Source of the DNA: DAOTEJ01 sp035454085
GTDB lineage: Bacteria; Pseudomonadota; Gammaproteobacteria; Burkholderiales; Burkholderiaceae_F
Length of the DNA stretch: 55,026 nt
Direction of reading: 5' to 3'
Assembly (NCBI GenBank): GCA_035454085.1
Contig: DAOTEJ010000007.1
Location: 1 to 55,026 of the forward strand
Position numbers and translations under genes: made by a program. Of the stretch, positions 16,532 through 24,668 are shown in pieces. Under the pieces are notes generated by a model. It saw only the letters and a program-made list of their open reading frames with translations, was not told the DNA's origin and searched no databases. How positions within the stretch are numbered: position 1 is the first letter of the stretch; every line of letters starts with the position of its first letter.

Positions 16532-17326
16532 ATGGGGTTTCTCGCCGGCAAGCGCATCCTGATCACCGGGCTGCTGTCCAACCGCTCGATCGCCTACGGC
16601 ATCGCCAAGGCTTGTCACCGCGAGGGCGCCGAGCTGGCCTTCACCTACGTGGGCGAGCGCTTCAAGGACCGGATCACCGATTTCGCGGCCGAGTTCGGCT
16701 CCGACCGGGTCTTCGACATGGACGTGGGCCAGGACGAGCAGATCGCCGCCACCTTCGCCGGACTCCAGGCGTGCTGGGGCGCGCTCGACGGGCTGGTGCA
16801 CTCGATCGGCTTCGCGCCGCGCGAGGCGATCACCGGCGACTTCGTCGAGGGCCTGGACCGCGAGAACTTCCGCATCGCGCTCGACATCTCGGCCTACTCG
16901 TTCCCGGCCCTGGCCAAGGCCGCCCTGCCGCTGATGGAGGGACGCGCGGGATCGCTGCTGACCCTCACCTACCTCGGCGCCGAGAAGGTCGTGCCCAACT
17001 ACAACACCATGGGCGTGGCCAAGGCCGCGCTCGAGGCAAGCACGCGCTACCTCGCCGCGAGCCTGGGGCCGCGCGGCATCCGCGCCAACGCGATCTCGGC
17101 CGGTCCGATCAAGACCCTGGCCGCCAGCGGCATTGCCGGCTTCTCGAAGCTGCTGCGCTTCATGGAAGGCAACGCGCCCCTGCGTCGCACCGTGACCATC
17201 GACGAGGTGGGCAACGTGGCGGCCTTCCTGCTGTCGGACCTGGCCAGCGGCATGACCGGCGACGTGGTCTACGTCGATGCCGGCTTCCACGCCGTGGCCA
17301 TCGGCCCCAACGCCGCCGACGCGTGA
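16532..17326 (+). CDS. fabI: Enoyl-[acyl-carrier-protein] reductase (NADH)
   Basis: 264 residues from ATG 16532. It performs the last reduction of each fatty-acid elongation cycle. Atypical SDR of the FabI type: N-terminal GLLSNRSIAYGIAK nucleotide-binding segment, VHSIGFAP, and catalytic Tyr-X6-Lys in YNTMGVAK (Tyr about 157, Lys about 164). The residues that commonly change in triclosan-resistant FabI (Gly in SIGFAP, Met after the catalytic Tyr, Phe in the substrate loop) look wild-type. It overlaps the next gene by GTGA. Confidence 0.96.
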   Translation: MGFLAGKRILITGLLSNRSIAYGIAKACHREGAELAFTYVGERFKDRITDFAAEFGSDRVFDMDVGQDEQIAATFAGLQACWGALDGLVHSIGFAPREAITGDFVEGLDRENFRIALDISAYSFPALAKAALPLMEGRAGSLLTLTYLGAEKVVPNYNTMGVAKAALEASTRYLAASLGPRGIRANAISAGPIKTLAASGIAGFSKLLRFMEGNAPLRRTVTIDEVGNVAAFLLSDLASGMTGDVVYVDAGFHAVAIGPNAADA

Positions 17327-17703
17327 TCGCGCGCCTGTGGTTCAGCCTCGGCGCGCTGGCCGCGCTGCTGGCGGTGGGGCTGGGCGCCTACGCGGCGCAC
17401 GGCCTGCGGCGCGTGGCCGAGGCCGCCCAGGTCGCGGTCTTCCAGACGGGGGTGGACTACCAGTTCGTGCACGCGCTGGCGCTGCTGGCCTGCGCCTGGG
17501 CTGCCACGCAGTGGCCCACGCGACTCGTCACCATCGCGGCGCTGTGCTTCCTGGCCGGCATGCTCGCCTTCTCGGGCAGCCTCTACGCCCTGGTGCTTAC
17601 CGCTTGGCGCCCCTGGCCGCTCATCACGCCGGCGGGCGGGCTCGCGCTGATGCTGGGCTGGCTGTGCCTGGCGGCCGCGCCCTGGACGCAGCGGCGCCAC
17701 TGA
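17323..17703 (+). CDS. DUF423-family small membrane protein
   Basis: 126 residues, GTG start overlapping the fabI stop (GTGA). Four hydrophobic helices are visible. The N-terminus ALGAYAAHGL and the central FQTGVDYQFVHALALL match the DUF423 (YgdD) pattern, in which the invariant His residues sit at the membrane edge. Function of the family is unknown. Translational coupling to fabI suggests constitutive co-expression. No terminator with a T-tract follows. Confidence 0.85.
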   Translation: MIARLWFSLGALAALLAVGLGAYAAHGLRRVAEAAQVAVFQTGVDYQFVHALALLACAWAATQWPTRLVTIAALCFLAGMLAFSGSLYALVLTAWRPWPLITPAGGLALMLGWLCLAAAPWTQRRH

Positions 17704-17736
17704 AGGACCCCCGTGCCCGGCGCCCGGCAGGCCGCC

Positions 17737-18177
17737 CTAGCGCGGGGTGTCGGGCGCGACCGACGGCGGCGGCTCGCGGAAGCGCTGGTGCATGAGCAGG
17801 TGGTAGGGCGCCTTGGGCGGTGCCGGCAGCCGTGCGAAGGCGAACTTGCCGCGCATGCACTGCCAGATGCGCGTGTTGCGGTCGGCTCCCAGGCGCTGCA
17901 CCGCGCCGTCGGGGCCGATCACCAGCACGAAGGAAAACGGCTGCGCGTCCGCCATGGTCGCGCCCGCACTGCACTCGGCGAAGGCGGCCTGGTAGATCGG
18001 CCCGAAGGCCGCCAGCAGCACGCCCGAATGCCAGTCGCGCCAGGCGGACTCGTCGGCCACTGCCGCCTCGCGCAGCGGCGCGAAATTCGCGGCGCTCATG
18101 TCCTGTGCGCGCGCCGCCTGCATGGTGCAAGCGAGCAGTGCCGCGGCAGCGGCCAGCGCGATCCGGCCGGCGTTCAT
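17737..18177 (-). CDS. Hypothetical exported protein
   Basis: 146 residues. A Sec signal peptide (MNAGRIALAAAAALLACTMQAARA, cleavage near 24) precedes a mature part of about 120 residues with two Cys (AECSAG, QCMRGK) that could form a disulfide. The central FSFVLVIGPDGAVQRL and DRNTRIWQCMRGKFAFARLP suggest a small beta-rich domain, and the end PYHLLMHQRF is well ordered. I do not recognise the family. Its ATG overlaps the hrcA TGA by 4 bp, so it is translated with hrcA, an odd partner for an exported protein. Confidence 0.65.
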   Translation of the reverse strand: MNAGRIALAAAAALLACTMQAARAQDMSAANFAPLREAAVADESAWRDWHSGVLLAAFGPIYQAAFAECSAGATMADAQPFSFVLVIGPDGAVQRLGADRNTRIWQCMRGKFAFARLPAPPKAPYHLLMHQRFREPPPSVAPDTPR

Positions 18178-19190
18178 GGTTGCTGGCTCAGCGCGCTCGA
18201 CAGCAGCCGAGCGGTGATGTCGACGATCGGAATGACGCGCTCGTAGGCCATGCGCGTGGGTCCAATCACTCCCAGCGTGCCGACCACCTGGCCATCCACG
18301 CTGTAGGGCGCGACCACCAGGCTCATCTCGTCGACCGGCACGAGCCGGGACTCGCCGCCGATGTAGATCTGCACCCCGGCGGCGCCGATCGAGGTGTCGA
18401 GCAGGCGCACGAGCTGGGTCTTCTGCTCGAACACCTCGAACAGGCGGCGCAGCCGGCCAAGGTCGGCCGAGAGGTCGGCGACCTCGAGCAGATTGCGCTC
18501 GCCCGAGATCACCATCGGGTCCGACGCGGCCATCGCCTCGCTGCCGGCCTCGACCGCCGCCTGCATCAGGCGCGCGATGTCGCCCGACAGCTCGCGCAGC
18601 TCGCCCTGCAGGCGCCGGCGCGCCTCGTCGAAGCCCAGGCCGGCGTAGTGCTCGTTGAGCACGTTGGCGGCGGCGAGCAGCTGCGACTGGGTGTAGGGCT
18701 GCTCGGTGGCCAGGATGCGGTTTTGCACGTCGCCTTCGGGGGTGACGATGATCAGCAGCACGCGGCGCTCGCCCAGGCGCACGAACTCCACCTGGCGGAA
18801 GGCGCTGGAGCGGCGCGGCGTGTGCACCACCCCCGCGAAGTGCGACAGGCTCGAAAGCACCTGGGCCGCCTGATGCAGCGCGCGTGACGGGTCGCCCACC
18901 GGAACGCGACTGCGGATCGCGTCGGCCGCCTGGGCCTCGATCGGCTGGACCGTGAGCAGACGATCGACGAACAGGCGATAGCCGCGCGGGGTGGGCACGC
19001 GCCCGGCCGAGGTATGCGGGCTGGCGATGTAGCCCAGGTCCTCGAGGTCGGCCATCACGTTGCGGATGGTCGCCGCCGACAGGTCCAGGCCCGAGGCCCG
19101 CGACAAGGCCCGCGAGCCCACCGGCTGACCGTCCGCGATGTGCAGTTCGATCAGGGTCTTGAGCAGGGATCGGGCGCGCTCGTCCAGCAT
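18174..19190 (-). CDS. hrcA: Heat-inducible transcription repressor HrcA
   Basis: 338 residues from ATG 19190 (the frame extends to 19232, but MLDERARSLL is the usual N-terminus). Winged-helix domain at about 1-75 (SRALSRASGLDLSAATIRNVMADLEDLGYI), then the GAF-like HrcA domain (RQVEFVRLGERRVLLIIV, GPTRMAYERVIPIVD). It represses class I heat-shock genes through CIRCE operators. No CIRCE element is visible in its own upstream region. TAGAAT ends 7 nt before the ATG, which predicts a leaderless mRNA. It is divergent from nadK and coupled to the exported hypothetical gene. Confidence 0.94.
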   Translation of the reverse strand: MLDERARSLLKTLIELHIADGQPVGSRALSRASGLDLSAATIRNVMADLEDLGYIASPHTSAGRVPTPRGYRLFVDRLLTVQPIEAQAADAIRSRVPVGDPSRALHQAAQVLSSLSHFAGVVHTPRRSSAFRQVEFVRLGERRVLLIIVTPEGDVQNRILATEQPYTQSQLLAAANVLNEHYAGLGFDEARRRLQGELRELSGDIARLMQAAVEAGSEAMAASDPMVISGERNLLEVADLSADLGRLRRLFEVFEQKTQLVRLLDTSIGAAGVQIYIGGESRLVPVDEMSLVVAPYSVDGQVVGTLGVIGPTRMAYERVIPIVDITARLLSSALSQQP

Positions 19191-19197
19191 GCGGTCG

Positions 19198-19203
19198 ATT
19201 CTA
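19198..19203 (-). promoter_or_regulatory. hrcA: -10 element of hrcA, start-proximal
   Basis: TAGAAT on the minus strand with exactly 7 nt before ATG 19190. Transcription would begin at or next to the A of the start codon. The -35 position is poor. Confidence 0.5.
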
Positions 19204-19255
19204 CGCAGGCGCCACGCCGCGCCGCGCCACATGACTGCGGGTGTGGCCTTCCTGC

Positions 19256-19261
19256 AATAAT
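19256..19261 (+). promoter_or_regulatory. nadK: -10 element of nadK, start-proximal
   Basis: AATAAT (extended to CAATAAT) with 6 nt before ATG 19268. No ribosome site can fit, so a leaderless or near-leaderless mRNA is predicted. A weak ATGACT lies 19 bp upstream. Confidence 0.45.
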
Positions 19262-19267
19262 CGGCGC

Positions 19268-20173
19268 ATGCCTGCTCCCGCGCCCGCCGCCCGCCCCTTC
19301 CGCTCCGTGGCCATCTTCGGCAAGCGCGCCGAGACGGTCGCCGAGCCGCTGGCGCGGCTGCTCACGATCGTCGAGTCCGCCGGCGTGCGCGCCATGCTCG
19401 AGGCTTCGACCGCCGAGCGCCTCGGCGGCAGCTCGCGCGGCTACACGCTCGCCGAGATCGGCCGCGAAGCCGACCTGGCCATCGTGCTGGGCGGCGACGG
19501 CACCATGCTGGGAATCGCCCGCGAGCTCGCGCCCTACGGCCTGCCCCTGATCGGCGTGAATCACGGCCGCCTGGGCTTCATCACCGACGTGCCGCTCGAC
19601 GGCATGGAAACCCGCCTGCCGGCCATGCTCGCGGGCGAGTACGAGACCGAAACCCGCACCATGCTCGACGCGGCCATCGAGCGCGACGGCGTGCGCGCCT
19701 TCGAGGCGCGCGCCGTCAACGACGTGGTGATCTCGCGCGGCGTGGCCGGCGGCATGGTCGAGTTCACCGTCCGCGTCGACGGCGTGACCATGTACAACCA
19801 GCGCGCCGACGGGGTGATCCTGGCCACGCCCACGGGCTCGACCGCGTACGCGCTGTCCGCCGACGGCCCCATCCTGCACCCGCGTCTGGCCGGGCTGGTG
19901 CTCGTGCCGGTGGCGCCGCAGACCCTCTCGAACCGCCCCATCGTGCTGCCCGACGACGTGGCCATCGAGATCGAGATCACCGACGTGCGCGACGCCTCGG
20001 CGCACTTCGACATGCAGTCCTTCACCAACCTCGCCCCCGGCGACGTGCTCAGGGCGCGGCGCGCGCGCGAGGTCGTCACCCTGCTGCACCCGCTCGGCCA
20101 CAACCACTTCGACACCCTGCGCCAGAAGCTGCACTGGAACGTCATGCCGAGCGAACCCGCCACGCGCGGCTGA
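19268..20173 (+). CDS. nadK: NAD kinase
   Basis: 301 residues from ATG 19268. It phosphorylates NAD to NADP. The diacylglycerol-kinase-like fold has GGDGTMLG (about 75-82), NHGRLGF, and the NAD-binding ATPTGSTAYALSADGP (about 189-204). The end HNHFDTLRQKLHW is typical of proteobacterial NadK. It is divergent from hrcA and 5 bp before recN, the usual betaproteobacterial order. Confidence 0.96.
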   Translation: MPAPAPAARPFRSVAIFGKRAETVAEPLARLLTIVESAGVRAMLEASTAERLGGSSRGYTLAEIGREADLAIVLGGDGTMLGIARELAPYGLPLIGVNHGRLGFITDVPLDGMETRLPAMLAGEYETETRTMLDAAIERDGVRAFEARAVNDVVISRGVAGGMVEFTVRVDGVTMYNQRADGVILATPTGSTAYALSADGPILHPRLAGLVLVPVAPQTLSNRPIVLPDDVAIEIEITDVRDASAHFDMQSFTNLAPGDVLRARRAREVVTLLHPLGHNHFDTLRQKLHWNVMPSEPATRG

Positions 20174-20178
20174 TCCGC

Positions 20179-21825
20179 ATGCTGCTGTCCCTCGCCATCC
20201 GCGACTTCGTGATCGTCGACGCGCTCGAGCTGGACCTCGCGCCCGGCTACACCGCGCTCACCGGCGAGACCGGCGCCGGCAAGTCCATCCTCATCGACGC
20301 ACTGCAGCTCGCCCTGGGCGAGCGCGCCGAGGCCGACGTGGTGCGCGAGGGCGCGCCGCGCGCCGAGGTGAGCGCCGAGTTCCGCGTGCACCCGGCGGCC
20401 GCGGCCTGGCTCGAGGAGGCGGGCATCGCCGCCCAGGACACCGTGCTGGTGCGCCGCGTGGTCGAGGCCGGCGGACGCAGCCGTGCCTGGATCAACGGCA
20501 GCGCGGCCGCGCTCGCCCAGTTGCGCGAACTCGGCGAGCTGCTGGTCGACGTGCACGGCCAGCACGCCCACCAGTCCTTGCTGCGGCCCGCCGCGCAGCT
20601 CGCGTTGCTCGACGAGCACGGCGGCCTGGGCGCCCAGACCGCCGAGCTCGGCGCGCTCTGGGCCGACTGGCGCCGCGCGCTGCGCGCCCGCGAGGCCGCG
20701 CAGCAGATGGCCCAGGCCGCGCTGGCCGAGCAGGACCGGCTGCGCTGGACGGTCGAGGAGCTGGGCGAACTCGCTCCCGGCGCGGGCGAGTGGGAGGCCG
20801 TGCAGGCCGAGCACCGGCGCCTGGCGCACGGCGCGAGCCTGCTCGAGGGCGCGCAGGCGGCGATCGATGCCCTGGCCGAGGCCGACGGCGCGGCGCTCGT
20901 CCAGGTGGACACGGTGATCGCGCGCCTGACTCAGCTCGCGCAGTTCGACGCGCGCCTCGCGCCCATCGTCGACTCGCTCGAGGCCGCACGCATCCAGATC
21001 GACGACGCGGCAGGCGAACTGGCCCGCTATCTGGACCGCACCGAGCTCGACGCCGGGCGCCTGGCCGAACTCGACGCGCGCCTGAGCGCACTGCACGCCG
21101 CCGCGCGCAAGTTCCGCTGCGAGCCTGGCGCGCTCGCCGGGCTGCTGGGCGAGGCGCGCGAGCGGCTCACGGCGCTCACCGCCGCCTCGGACCTCGAGGG
21201 CCTGGCGCGTGCCGAGGCCGAGGCGCAAGCCCGCTACCGCGCCGCTGCGCAGTCCCTGGGCCGCGCTCGCCAGGCCGCCGCGCGCCACATGAGCGAGCAG
21301 GTCAGCCGCGCGATGCAGGACCTGGCCATGGCCGGCGGGCGCTTCGAGGTCGCGCTCGCCGAGGCCGAGCCCGCCAGCCAGGGCCTGGAGCGTGCGGAAT
21401 TCCTGGTCGCCGGCCATGCGGGTGTCGCGCCCAAGCCGCTCGCCAAGGTCGCCTCGGGCGGCGAACTGGCGCGCGTGAGCCTGGCGATCTCGGTGATTGC
21501 CGCGACCGCCACGCCGGTGGGCACGCTGATCTTCGACGAGGTGGACGCCGGCATCGGCGGCGCGGTGGCCGAGACCGTGGGTCGCCTGCTGCACGAGCTC
21601 GGGCGCACCCGTCAGGTGCTGTGCGTCACCCACCTGCCGCAGGTGGCGGCGCGCGCCGACCAGCACCTGCTCGTGGCCAAGCAGGTCCTGGGCGCGGGCG
21701 CGCCCGTGTCGCGCATCGAGGCGCTGGACCGCAAGTCGCGGGTCGAAGAGATCGCGCGCATGCTGGGTGGGCAGACCATCACCGAGACCACGCGCAAGCA
21801 CGCCCGCCAGATGCTGGCCGGCTGA
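20179..21825 (+). CDS. recN: DNA repair protein RecN
   Basis: 548 residues. SMC-like ATPase acting at double-strand breaks. Walker A GETGAGKS is at about 28-35. Long Ala/Glu/Arg-rich helical arms fill the middle (about 160-370) with a short central turn. The C-terminal signature ASGGELARVSLA (about 430) and Walker B LIFDEVDAGIGG (about 450) complete the head, followed by VTHLPQVAARAD. It is 5 bp downstream of nadK. Confidence 0.95.
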   Translation: MLLSLAIRDFVIVDALELDLAPGYTALTGETGAGKSILIDALQLALGERAEADVVREGAPRAEVSAEFRVHPAAAAWLEEAGIAAQDTVLVRRVVEAGGRSRAWINGSAAALAQLRELGELLVDVHGQHAHQSLLRPAAQLALLDEHGGLGAQTAELGALWADWRRALRAREAAQQMAQAALAEQDRLRWTVEELGELAPGAGEWEAVQAEHRRLAHGASLLEGAQAAIDALAEADGAALVQVDTVIARLTQLAQFDARLAPIVDSLEAARIQIDDAAGELARYLDRTELDAGRLAELDARLSALHAAARKFRCEPGALAGLLGEARERLTALTAASDLEGLARAEAEAQARYRAAAQSLGRARQAAARHMSEQVSRAMQDLAMAGGRFEVALAEAEPASQGLERAEFLVAGHAGVAPKPLAKVASGGELARVSLAISVIAATATPVGTLIFDEVDAGIGGAVAETVGRLLHELGRTRQVLCVTHLPQVAARADQHLLVAKQVLGAGAPVSRIEALDRKSRVEEIARMLGGQTITETTRKHARQMLAG

Positions 21826-21850
21826 AGCACATCCGCCCCGGAGCCCTGCC

Positions 21851-22828
21851 ATGAAAGCTCTCGCCCTGTCGGCCCGCGGCGCTGCCGCCCTGGCCAGCGC
21901 CCTGGTTCTGGCCGCGGCCAACTTTGCGGCGCTTGCCGCCGGGCCCGCACTGCGGCCGCAGCAGATCTCGCCGCACTGCTGGTTCGTGCAGGGCGGCGCG
22001 GGCATGGCCACCGCAGCCAACGCGGCGTTCAACTCCAACGCGGGCTTTTGCGTCACCGCAGCCGGGGTGGTGCTGATCGACGCGCTGGGCACGCCGGCGC
22101 TCGGCGCGGCGCTCGACGAGGCAGTGCGCCGGACCACCGGCAAGCCGGTCAAGCTCGCGATCGTCACGCACTTTCACGCCGATCACTTCTACGGCCTGCA
22201 GATCTTCCAGGCGCAGGGCGCGCAGATCTGGGCCAGCGGCAAGGGCCGCGAGACCCTCGGATCGCCGTTCACCCAGGAGCGGCTCGAGCAGCGCCGCCGC
22301 GACCTCGCGCCCTACGTGAACGCGCAGACCCGACTGGTTCCGGCCGACCGCTGGATCGACTTTGGCGGGGCGCGCGAGTGGCCCTTCGAGTTCGGCGGCA
22401 TGAAGTTCCGCCTGATCGACGTGGGCGGAGCGCACTCGCCCGAGGATCTGATGGTGTGGGTCGAGGGCGAGCGGGTGCTGTTCGCCGGCGACCTGTATTT
22501 CAGCGGCCGCCTGCCCTTCGTGGGCAATGCCGACACGGCCGCGTGGCTGCGGGCGATCGACGTGATCGCCCCGCTCAAGCCCGCGGTGGTCGTGCCGGGC
22601 CATGGGCCGGCATCGCGCGATCCGGCGCCCGACCTCGCGCTCACCCGCGAGTATCTGGCCTACCTGCGCCAGACCATGGGGGCGGCGGTGAAGGAGCTCA
22701 CACCCTTCGACGAGGCTTACGCCAAGGCCGATTGGTCGCGCTATGCGGCGCTGCCGGCCTTCGAGGCCGCCAACCGCATCAACGCCTACGGCGTCTACCT
22801 GCGCATGGAGCAGGAGGCGCTCAAGTAG
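21851..22828 (+). CDS. Exported metallo-beta-lactamase-fold hydrolase
   Basis: 325 residues from ATG 21851. Signal peptide MKALALSARGAAALASALVLAAANFAALAAG is cleaved near 30 (only parts matter: basic start, Ala/Leu core). The zinc motif HFHADH is at about 106-111; later ligands are His in GGAHSPEDL, Asp in FAGDLYFSG and His in PGHGPAS. The N-terminus ISPHCWFVQG and SNAGFCVT resemble SoxH-related hydrolases linked to PQQ-type redox systems, but that link is memory-based and weak. Located between recN and fur. Its end overlaps the convergent fur end by 8 bp. Substrate unknown; beta-lactamase activity is not implied. Confidence 0.82.
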   Translation: MKALALSARGAAALASALVLAAANFAALAAGPALRPQQISPHCWFVQGGAGMATAANAAFNSNAGFCVTAAGVVLIDALGTPALGAALDEAVRRTTGKPVKLAIVTHFHADHFYGLQIFQAQGAQIWASGKGRETLGSPFTQERLEQRRRDLAPYVNAQTRLVPADRWIDFGGAREWPFEFGGMKFRLIDVGGAHSPEDLMVWVEGERVLFAGDLYFSGRLPFVGNADTAAWLRAIDVIAPLKPAVVVPGHGPASRDPAPDLALTREYLAYLRQTMGAAVKELTPFDEAYAKADWSRYAALPAFEAANRINAYGVYLRMEQEALK

Positions 22829-23291
22829 CGCCGCCGCGCCCGCCGCGGTGCGGGCAGTCGGGCTTGATGCACTCGCCGTAGAGCGCCAGCGAATGCTCGC
22901 GCAGCCGGAAGCCGCGCTCGGCGGCGATCGCCTGCTGGCGCGCCTCGATGGCCGGATCGACGAACTCTTCCACCCGGCCGCAGTCCATGCACACGAGGTG
23001 GTCGTGGTGCGCGCCCTCGTCGAGCTCGAACATCGCCTTGCCCGCCTCGAAGTGGTTGCGCGACAGCAGTCCGGCCTGCTCGAACTGCGTGAGCACGCGG
23101 TAGACCGTGGCCAGACCGATGTCGATGTTCTCGCCGATCAGCGCCTTGTAGACGTCCTCGGCGCTCATGTGCCGCACGCCGCGCTCGGCCGTGCTGCGCT
23201 GGAAGATCTCGAGGACCTTCATGCGCGGCAGCGTGGCCTTGAGGCCCATGCTCTTCAGATCGCTGGAGCGGGGCGGAGTGCGGTTGGGCAT
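22821..23291 (-). CDS. fur: Ferric uptake regulator
   Basis: 156 residues. N-terminal winged helix with DLKSMGLKATLPRMKVLEIF, typical of proteobacterial Fur. Metal-binding HHDHLVCMDCG (about 90-100) and the C-terminal CIKPDCPH supply the structural zinc and regulatory sites. It represses iron-uptake genes when loaded with ferrous iron. It is divergent from bamE, as in other Burkholderiales. The two share a short region with face-to-face -10 elements. Confidence 0.95.
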   Translation of the reverse strand: MPNRTPPRSSDLKSMGLKATLPRMKVLEIFQRSTAERGVRHMSAEDVYKALIGENIDIGLATVYRVLTQFEQAGLLSRNHFEAGKAMFELDEGAHHDHLVCMDCGRVEEFVDPAIEARQQAIAAERGFRLREHSLALYGECIKPDCPHRGGRGGAT

Positions 23292-23337
23292 GGGATCGGC
23301 GCGGCGTGGTCCGCCGCGAAGCGCGGGAGGTGGCAGG

Positions 23338-23345
23338 TATCATAA
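23338..23345. promoter_or_regulatory. Overlapping divergent -10 elements of fur and bamE
   Basis: TATCATAA on the plus strand serves as TATCAT for bamE. Its complement gives TATGAT for fur. The two -10 hexamers share most of their bases, so RNA polymerase can occupy only one at a time. The -35 positions are weak on both strands. No perfect Fur box is seen. Confidence 0.45.
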
Positions 23346-23377
23346 GCGCCGCCTCCCACGCGCCTGCCTCCCACCGC

Positions 23378-23869
23378 ATGAAACGCCTTGCCGCCGCCTC
23401 CGTGGCCCTCCTTGCCGCCGCCCTGCTCCCGGGCTGCGCCTATGTATCGCGCGGCTGGACGTCGATGGCCGAATCCACGCCGACCTTCCTCCAGCCCTAC
23501 CGGCCCGACATGCACCAGGGCAACATCATCACGCAGGAGATGGTCGAGCAGATTCGCGTGGGCATGACCCGCGAGCAGGTGCGCTTCATGCTGGGCACGC
23601 CCATGCTCACCAGCGCCTTCCACCAGGCGCGCTGGGACTACGTCTACTACCTCAACCGCCGCAGCGGCGAGGTGCAGAAGCGCAACCTGGTGATCGTGTT
23701 CAAGGACAACCGCGTCGACAGCTTCCGCGCCGACCCCATGCCCACCGAGGCCGAGGCGGACATGCTGATCCTCGGGCGTGGCGCCTGGAAGCCCGCGCCC
23801 GCGCCGCCCGCCCAGCTGCAAGGCCCCACGGCGCCCGACATCAGCACCCCGGGCCCGGGCAGCGATTGA
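23378..23869 (+). CDS. bamE: Outer membrane protein assembly factor BamE (SmpA/OmlA)
   Basis: 163 residues from ATG 23378. Lipobox LLPGC gives lipidated Cys20. The BamE core has GNIITQEMVEQIRVGMTREQVRFMLGTPML and FHQARWDYVYYL. An extra C-terminal Ala/Pro-rich tail of about 45 residues is common in Burkholderiales. It helps the Bam complex fold outer-membrane beta-barrels. It is divergent from fur and 7 bp before dapB. Confidence 0.94.
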   Translation: MKRLAAASVALLAAALLPGCAYVSRGWTSMAESTPTFLQPYRPDMHQGNIITQEMVEQIRVGMTREQVRFMLGTPMLTSAFHQARWDYVYYLNRRSGEVQKRNLVIVFKDNRVDSFRADPMPTEAEADMLILGRGAWKPAPAPPAQLQGPTAPDISTPGPGSD

Positions 23870-23876
23870 GCCGGCC

Positions 23877-24668
23877 ATGAGAGTCGCCATCGCTGGCGCC
23901 ACCGGGCGCATGGGCCAGATGCTGATCGAGGCCACGCTCGCCGCGCCTGACCTCAGCCTGGCCGCCGCGCTCGACCGCCCCGACAGCCCCGCCCTGGGCC
24001 GCGACGCCGGCGAGTTCATGGGCCGCGCGAGCGGCGTGAAGATCACCGCCGACCTCGCCGCGCTCGCCGGCGCCGAAGTGCTGATCGACTTCACCCGTCC
24101 CGAGGCCACGCTGGCCCACCTGGCCGCGTGCAGCACGCACGGCGTGAAGATGGTGATCGGCACCACCGGCTTCGACGGCGCCGGCCGCGCCGCCATCGCT
24201 GCCGCGGCCGAGCACGTCGCCATCGTGTTCGCGCCGAACATGAGCGTGGGCGTGAACGCCGCGTTCAAGCTGATCGAGCAGGCCGCGAAGATCCTGTCGG
24301 GCTACGACGTCGAGGTGCTCGAGATGCACCACCGCCACAAGGTGGACGCCCCCTCGGGCACCGCACTGAAAATGGGCGAGGTGATCGCCGCGGCCCAGGG
24401 CGTGAAACTCGAGGACGTGGCGGTGTGGGAGCGCCACGGTCACACCGGCGAACGCAGGCCCGGCAGCATCGGCTTTGCCACCCTGCGCGGCGGCGACGTG
24501 GTGGGCGAGCACACGGTGATCTTCGCCGCGCCCGGCGAGCGCATCGAGGTCAGCCACAAGAGCTCCAGCCGCCTGGGCTACGCCATGGGCAGCCTGCGCG
24601 CGGCGCGCTTCCTGGCCTCGCGCAACAACGGCCTGTTCGACATGGCCGACGTGCTGGGCCTGGCCTGA
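23877..24668 (+). CDS. dapB: 4-hydroxy-tetrahydrodipicolinate reductase
   Basis: 263 residues. It reduces the DapA product with NAD(P)H in lysine and diaminopimelate synthesis. N-terminal Rossmann loop GATGRMG (7-13), IDFTRPE, GTTGFD, and the signature EMHHRHKVDAPSGTAL (about 152-167) with the catalytic His/Lys. The end SLRAARFLASRNNGLFDMADVLGL is standard. Its TGA overlaps the exbB-like ATG by 1 base (TGATG). Confidence 0.96.
   Translation: MRVAIAGATGRMGQMLIEATLAAPDLSLAAALDRPDSPALGRDAGEFMGRASGVKITADLAALAGAEVLIDFTRPEATLAHLAACSTHGVKMVIGTTGFDGAGRAAIAAAAEHVAIVFAPNMSVGVNAAFKLIEQAAKILSGYDVEVLEMHHRHKVDAPSGTALKMGEVIAAAQGVKLEDVAVWERHGHTGERRPGSIGFATLRGGDVVGEHTVIFAAPGERIEVSHKSSSRLGYAMGSLRAARFLASRNNGLFDMADVLGLA

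Noticed and set aside
19191..19267. CIRCE operator between hrcA and nadK
   Set aside because: No TTAGCACTC/GAGTGCTAA repeat, even with mismatches, is visible.
21851..22828. Beta-lactamase / resistance gene
   Set aside because: The zinc-binding fold is shared by many hydrolases, and the N-terminal ISPHCWFVQG pattern fits a housekeeping hydrolase family rather than class B beta-lactamases.
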